The translations under genes were made by a program, and so were the position numbers. From the NCBI GenBank assembly GCA_043815125.1, contig JBDRJH010000438.1:1-11852 (forward strand): a DNA stretch of 11,852 bases. Reading direction: 5' to 3'. The notes under the pieces were generated by a model. The model was given only the letters and a program-made list of their open reading frames with translations. It searched no databases and was not told the origin of the DNA. The DNA comes from JAUWBF01 sp043815125 (lineage in GTDB: Bacteria; Verrucomicrobiota; Verrucomicrobiia; Opitutales; Opitutaceae). Below, piece by piece: positions 8,540-11,852 of the stretch (positions are counted from its first letter, which is position 1; every line of letters starts with the position of its first letter).

Positions 8540-8561
8540 CCGCCGGTGTAGTGGCCGGCGG
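8540..8561. other. GC-rich hairpin upstream of the main terminator
   Basis: A perfect 7-bp stem CCGCCGG / CCGGCGG (8540-8546 with 8555-8561) encloses an 8-base loop, 25 bases after the oxidoreductase stop. No T tract follows, so it is not a normal intrinsic terminator. It may protect the mRNA 3' end or pause polymerase before the stronger hairpin at 8587-8618. The function is inferred only from structure. Confidence 0.4.
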
Positions 8562-8586
8562 TGTCAGTGCTGATTCAAGGTGACGA

Positions 8587-8618
8587 AGCCCGTCCGGTTA
8601 CAACCGGGCGGGCTTTTT
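8587..8618 (+). terminator. Rho-independent terminator after the oxidoreductase gene
   Basis: A 12-bp stem with one T-G wobble (8587-8598 with 8603-8614) encloses a 4-base loop TACA, followed by a run of five T (8614-8618). It is the strong terminator of the Gfo/Idh/MocA transcript and separates it from the peptidase gene. The rest of 8516-8689 holds one further hairpin and no recognisable gene. Confidence 0.88.
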
Positions 8619-8689
8619 CCATTCCACCCGGATCGACTTGCAACTTCACCGGTCTGCATAAGGTAAACCCACCAACCCATTTTACGACC

Positions 8690-9391
8690 ATGCTCATCTG
8701 GATCATCCTCATCATCATTCCCATGCTCTTCGGCCTGTATGCGCAGTCGCGCATCCACAGCGCCTACAACAAGAACGTGAAAATCCCCTCGCGTGGCCGC
8801 ATCACCGGCCGCGAGGCCGCCGAGGCCGTCATGAGCTCCGCCGGCATCACCGACGTCGAGATCGTGCAGGTGCCCGGCCAGCTCACCGACCACTATGACC
8901 CCATCCACAAGCGCCTCGCGCTCTCCGAGATGAACTACCGCGGCACCAGCCTCGCCGCGCTCGGCGTCGCCGCCCACGAGGCCGGCCACGCCATCCAGCA
9001 CAAGGTCGGCTACTCCATGATGACCATCCGCCAGACCATGGCCCCGGCCACCCAGATCGCCGCCAGCGTGTCCAACTACGTCATCATCGGCGGCATCCTG
9101 CTGCTCACCTTCGCCGGCTCCGCGCTGGGCTACAACCTGCTCGCGCTCGGCGCCATCGCGCTCGGCGTCATTGTGCTCTTCCAACTCGTCACCCTGCCGG
9201 TCGAGTTCGACGCCAGCCGCCGCGCCAAGGCCCAGCTCGTCACCCTCGGCATCGTCGACCGCGACGAGATGGACGGTGTCAACGAGACCCTCGACGCCGC
9301 CGCGCTCACCTACGTCGCCGCCTTCGTGGCCGCCCTCGGCTCGCTGCTGCACATCCTCATGATCCTGATGGGCAATCGCAGCGAGGAGTGA
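8690..9391 (+). CDS. Membrane zinc metallopeptidase, YugP-like (Zn_peptidase_2 family)
   Basis: This is a predicted integral-membrane neutral zinc metallopeptidase of 233 residues, the family's usual size. Residues 1-17 (MLIWIILIIIPMLFGLY) are a first membrane segment. The zinc site HEAGHAIQH is at 96-104, an HExxH motif whose His pair binds zinc and whose Glu activates water. LPVEFDASRRAKAQL (169-183) is the family's second conserved stretch and probably supplies the third ligand. Hydrophobic segments near 128-168 and 204-227 anchor the protein. ATG 8690 was chosen because it starts with the first membrane helix; upstream in-frame codons cross the preceding terminator. No Shine-Dalgarno sequence is seen. 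It is flanked by terminators and is probably monocistronic. Physiological substrates of this family are largely unknown. Confidence 0.92.
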   Translation: MLIWIILIIIPMLFGLYAQSRIHSAYNKNVKIPSRGRITGREAAEAVMSSAGITDVEIVQVPGQLTDHYDPIHKRLALSEMNYRGTSLAALGVAAHEAGHAIQHKVGYSMMTIRQTMAPATQIAASVSNYVIIGGILLLTFAGSALGYNLLALGAIALGVIVLFQLVTLPVEFDASRRAKAQLVTLGIVDRDEMDGVNETLDAAALTYVAAFVAALGSLLHILMILMGNRSEE

Positions 9392-9415
9392 TCCCGCGCC
9401 AAGTCGGGCTCCCCG

Positions 9416-9444
9416 AGCCGCCTCATCCCGAGGCGGCTTTTTTT
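9416..9444 (+). terminator. Rho-independent terminator after the zinc peptidase gene
   Basis: A perfect 9-bp stem AGCCGCCTC / GAGGCGGCT (9416-9424 with 9430-9438) encloses loop ATCCC and ends in seven T (9438-9444). It lies 24 bases past the peptidase stop and only 39 bases before the GTG start of the next gene. Confidence 0.92.
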
Positions 9445-9483
9445 GCAGTCGCGCCCGCCGCCGCGACCGGCAATCAAGGGCGC

Positions 9484-10482
9484 GTGTCCCTCATCACCTA
9501 CATCGTTCCCGACGGCACCCGCCGTGAACGCGCCGACAAGATCCTCGCCGCCGCCTTTCCCGAGCACAGCCGCGCCGCCTTCCAGCGCGCCATCGCCGAG
9601 AGCCGCGTGACCCGCGACGGCGAGGTGCTGGCCAAGAGCGACGACGTGCGCGCCGGCGACGAACTGCAGTTCTCGTTTGCCGAGGCCCGCCCCGCCGAGT
9701 TGCGGGCGGTGAACATCCCGCTCGATATTCTTTTCGAGGACGAACACCTGCTCGCGGTCAACAAGGCCGCCGGCATGGTTGTCCACCCCGGCGCCGGCAC
9801 CGGCGAGGACACCCTGGTCCACGCGTTGCTCCACCACTGCGCGGGCAGCCTCAGCGGCATCGGCGGCGTCGAGCGCCCCGGCATCGTGCACCGCCTCGAT
9901 CGCGAGACCTCGGGCGTGATCCTCGTGGCCAAATCCGACGCCGCCCACCGCGGTCTCGCCGAACAGTTCGCCGAGCGCGCGCTGCATAAACGCTATCTCG
10001 CCCTCGTCGAGGGCAAGGCCGCGCTGCTCAGCGGCAGCATCCGCGCGCCCATCGGCCGCAATCCCCAGCAACGCCACAAAATGGCGGTCGTCGAGGAGGA
10101 GCACGGCGGTCGTCCGTCGCATACCGACTGGGCACAGATCGAGGTTTTTGGCGGCGGGCTCGTCTCGCTCATGCGCTGCACCATCCACACCGGCCGCACC
10201 CACCAGATCCGCGTGCACATGAAGTCCGTCGGCCATGCGCTGCTGGGCGACACCGTCTATGGTTGGAAGCCGCATCCGCTTTTCCCGATCCAGCCCGCTC
10301 GCGTCATGCTGCACGCCGAGCACATCGAGGTCACCCATCCGGTGACGGGCGCGGCGCTGAAACTGACCGCGCCGCCGCCGGCCGATTTCACCGTGATGAT
10401 GGATGCGCTGCGCACGTTGCCGACCGAGACGCTCGGCGGACGGACCGGTCGCGCGGTGCGCGACGCGTTCCGCAAGGGCTGA
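9484..10482 (+). CDS. rluD: RluA-family 23S rRNA pseudouridine synthase, RluD-like
   Basis: It isomerises uridine to pseudouridine in 23S rRNA; RluD modifies helix 69 during large-subunit assembly. It has 332 residues (E. coli RluD has 326). An N-terminal S4 RNA-binding domain (about 15-65, with RADKILAAAFPEHSR and a DDVRAGDEL loop) precedes the catalytic domain. The catalytic Asp is D139 in HRLDRETSG (136-144). GRTHQIRVHMKSVGHALLGD is the other family signature. The GTG at 9484 was chosen over an in-frame GTG at 9388, because the latter would read through the terminator hairpin and add 32 non-family residues. AAGGG sits 3 bases before the GTG, a rather tight Shine-Dalgarno spacing. Whether it is RluD proper or another paralogue (YlyB-like) cannot be settled from one sequence. 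Confidence 0.92.
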   Translation: MSLITYIVPDGTRRERADKILAAAFPEHSRAAFQRAIAESRVTRDGEVLAKSDDVRAGDELQFSFAEARPAELRAVNIPLDILFEDEHLLAVNKAAGMVVHPGAGTGEDTLVHALLHHCAGSLSGIGGVERPGIVHRLDRETSGVILVAKSDAAHRGLAEQFAERALHKRYLALVEGKAALLSGSIRAPIGRNPQQRHKMAVVEEEHGGRPSHTDWAQIEVFGGGLVSLMRCTIHTGRTHQIRVHMKSVGHALLGDTVYGWKPHPLFPIQPARVMLHAEHIEVTHPVTGAALKLTAPPPADFTVMMDALRTLPTETLGGRTGRAVRDAFRKG

Positions 10483-10499
10483 GCCGGCGTCTTGCTTGG

Positions 10500-10518
10500 C
10501 ACAGGTTTCCTGCCTGTG
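10500..10518. repeat. Short REP-like palindrome after the pseudouridine synthase gene
   Basis: CACAGG (10500-10505) pairs with CCTGTG (10513-10518) across a 7-base loop; with one mismatch the stem extends two more bases outward. No T tract follows. The type of palindrome and its place 17 bases after a stop codon recall scattered REP-like units, but it lacks the GTAG head of the element at 5541-5623. The rest of 10483-10583 shows no gene and ends in a T/C-rich leader. Confidence 0.4.
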
Positions 10519-10583
10519 GCGCGGTCGTTCCCCGCGGGTGCATTTGTGTTTCATGCCGTCACGGCTCTGATTGTTTTTCCTCC

Positions 10584-11852
10584 ATGCCCACCGCTCTCAC
10601 CTTCACCCGGACCTCTCCGCTGCCGGTATCCGCGGCCGACGCCTTTGCCTGGCACGAGCGGCCGGGCGCGTTCGAACGGTTGTGCCCGCCGTGGGAACGC
10701 ATCGACGTGATCGCGCGCAAGGGCGGCATCGAGGACGGCGCGTGGCTGATGCTTGAACACTGGATCGGCCCCTGCTGGCTCACGATGGAGGCCGAGCACT
10801 TCGGCTTCGTCGCGAACCGCGAGTTCAACGACCGGCTCGTGCGCGGTCCGTTCGCGCGCTGGGAGCATTGTCACCGGTTTACAAATACGCCGGAAAACAC
10901 CGGCTCGGTCCTTTCCGACGGCATCGTCCACGCGCTGCCCGGCGGGGCGGCGGGCAACGCGCTCGGCGGGAAAATCGTCGGCAAAAAACTCTCGCGCCTG
11001 TTCGCCTACCGCCACGCGGTGACGGCCGCCGACCTGTCGTTGTGGAAGCGCTGGGCGCACCGTCCGCGGCTGCGCGTGCTGGTGACCGGATCGACCGGCC
11101 TGGTGGGGCGCGCGCTGTGCGCCTTGCTCACCACGCAGGGGCACGAGGTGCTCCGGCTGGTGCGCGGCGTGCCGGTCGCGCCCGACGAGGTCGTGCTCGG
11201 CCGGCTCGGCGAGGCGGGCCGCATCGACGCGGTCGTGCACCTGGCGGGCGAGAACATCGCCGGCGGACGCTGGACCGCGGCGCGCAGGCGGCGCATCCTC
11301 GAAAGCCGCGTCGAGGGCACGCGCGCGCTGGTCGCCGCGCTGGGAGCGTTGCCGGAAAGGCCGTCCGTGCTCATCGGGTCGTCGGCGGTCGGCTACTACG
11401 GCGATCGCGGCGAGGTGCGTTGCGCCGAGGGCGAGCCGGCGGGTCGCGGTTTCCTGAGCGAGGTTTGCCGGGTCTGGGAACACGAGACGCGCGCGGCGGA
11501 GGTCTTGGGGGTGCGCACGGTCCAACTGCGCACCGGGGTGGTGCTCACGCCGGCGGGCGGCGCGCTCAAAAAACTGCTGCCCGTTTTTCGCGCGGGACTC
11601 GGCGGACGGCTGGGCGACGGGCGCATGTGGATGAGTTGGATATCCATCGACGACCTCGTGGGCGTGATCGCGCAGGCGCTGGTCGACGAGACGCTGTCGG
11701 GGCCGGTCAACGCGGTTGCGCCGCACCCGGTCACCAACAATGTCGTACTTACATTTTCAGAAGAGCAGCAGGCCGACTACTTTAGGATATTCGGCGAGGA
11801 GACCAAGAAGAGGAACATATTCGTCTATGTTTACATGGACAAGGACGGGCCA
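10584..11852 (+). CDS. SRPBCC + TIGR01777-type SDR epimerase fusion, 3' end aberrant and off the right edge
   Basis: This two-domain protein is open to the window end (423 codons). Residues 1-150 are an SRPBCC/START-like ligand-binding domain (RLCPPWERIDV at 32-42; FNDRLVRGPFARWEHCHRF at 81-99). Residues 163-385 are an extended short-chain dehydrogenase of the YfcH/TIGR01777 group, with the NAD(P) turn TGSTGLVG at 168-175, HLAGENIAGGRW at 219-230, SSAVGYYGDRGE at 266-277 and SWISIDDLVG at 351-360. This fusion order is known in the family, whose function is poorly defined; cytoplasmic NAD(P)-dependent epimerase or reductase activity is likely. The family sequence ends abruptly at PHPVTN (380-385): the usual continuation and the C-terminal DUF1731 region are missing. 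ATG 10584 fits the SRPBCC start; a T/C-rich leader precedes it. Confidence 0.85.
   Translation, partial: MPTALTFTRTSPLPVSAADAFAWHERPGAFERLCPPWERIDVIARKGGIEDGAWLMLEHWIGPCWLTMEAEHFGFVANREFNDRLVRGPFARWEHCHRFTNTPENTGSVLSDGIVHALPGGAAGNALGGKIVGKKLSRLFAYRHAVTAADLSLWKRWAHRPRLRVLVTGSTGLVGRALCALLTTQGHEVLRLVRGVPVAPDEVVLGRLGEAGRIDAVVHLAGENIAGGRWTAARRRRILESRVEGTRALVAALGALPERPSVLIGSSAVGYYGDRGEVRCAEGEPAGRGFLSEVCRVWEHETRAAEVLGVRTVQLRTGVVLTPAGGALKKLLPVFRAGLGGRLGDGRMWMSWISIDDLVGVIAQALVDETLSGPVNAVAPHPVTNNVVLTFSEEQQADYFRIFGEETKKRNIFVYVYMDKDGP
11739..11852 (+). other. Compositionally foreign tail: probable contig chimera or insertion
   Basis: From about 11739, G+C is about 46% by hand count (52 of 114), against about 67% just upstream. 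The reading frame stays open for 38 codons, but the peptide (starting NVVLTFSEEQQADYFRIF) no longer resembles TIGR01777 proteins; it is rich in Glu, Lys, Tyr and Phe. I do not recognise it. Codons start mostly with a purine and GC3 exceeds GC2, so the frame looks truly coding, as if a piece of another gene were joined in frame. Confidence 0.6.

Noticed and set aside
8516..8689. Small RNA or tRNA gene between the oxidoreductase and the peptidase
   Set aside because: The folded parts are explained by a terminator and a short hairpin; there is no T-loop consensus or cloverleaf.

Overview
The window is about two-thirds G+C, gene-dense chromosomal DNA. Gene content, the divergent AraC-regulator/dehydrogenase pair, lone opgG, CACGAAG-type intergenic repeats and the near absence of Shine-Dalgarno sequences suggest a verrucomicrobial bacterium, possibly Opitutales. 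That is inference from general knowledge; there is no rRNA or other marker here. 

Layout. (1) 1-2229, minus: leuS (leucyl-tRNA synthetase), C-terminus cut off by the left edge. (2) 2332-5523, plus: a tight cluster of ribE (riboflavin synthase), a family-4-like uracil-DNA glycosylase that has lost three of the four expected Fe-S cysteines, and an OpgG/MdoG-type glucan protein with a lipoprotein signal, overlapping the glycosylase stop by ATGA. (3) 5524-5724: a REPIN-like inverted pair of REP palindromes, then a 21-bp-spaced direct repeat of CTAGCAC. (4) 5725-6189, plus: a small cupin protein ending at a strong terminator. (5) 6190-6441: a nested inverted-repeat element built on CACGAAG heptamers. 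(6) 6442-7227, minus: an AraC-type regulator with a cupin sensor, divergent from (7) 7361-8515, plus: a Gfo/Idh/MocA oxidoreductase. The CTAGCAC motif recurs between these two genes. (8) 8690-9391, plus: a YugP-like membrane zinc metallopeptidase. (9) 9484-10482, plus: an RluD-type pseudouridine synthase. (10) 10584 to the right edge, plus: an SRPBCC + TIGR01777-type epimerase fusion whose last ~38 codons do not belong to the family and drop to about 46% G+C, suggesting a chimeric contig end or an insertion. 

The genes in 1-5523 and 8690-10482 look like ordinary housekeeping genes (translation, riboflavin, DNA repair, envelope glucan, rRNA modification). The part most likely to work as a local system is 5631-8515: a sugar-sensing AraC regulator, the oxidoreductase it diverges from, and a cupin protein preceded by the same candidate operator half-sites. 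I found no CRISPR array, tRNA, rRNA, transposase or defence system. No gene-free stretch exceeds 300 bases.
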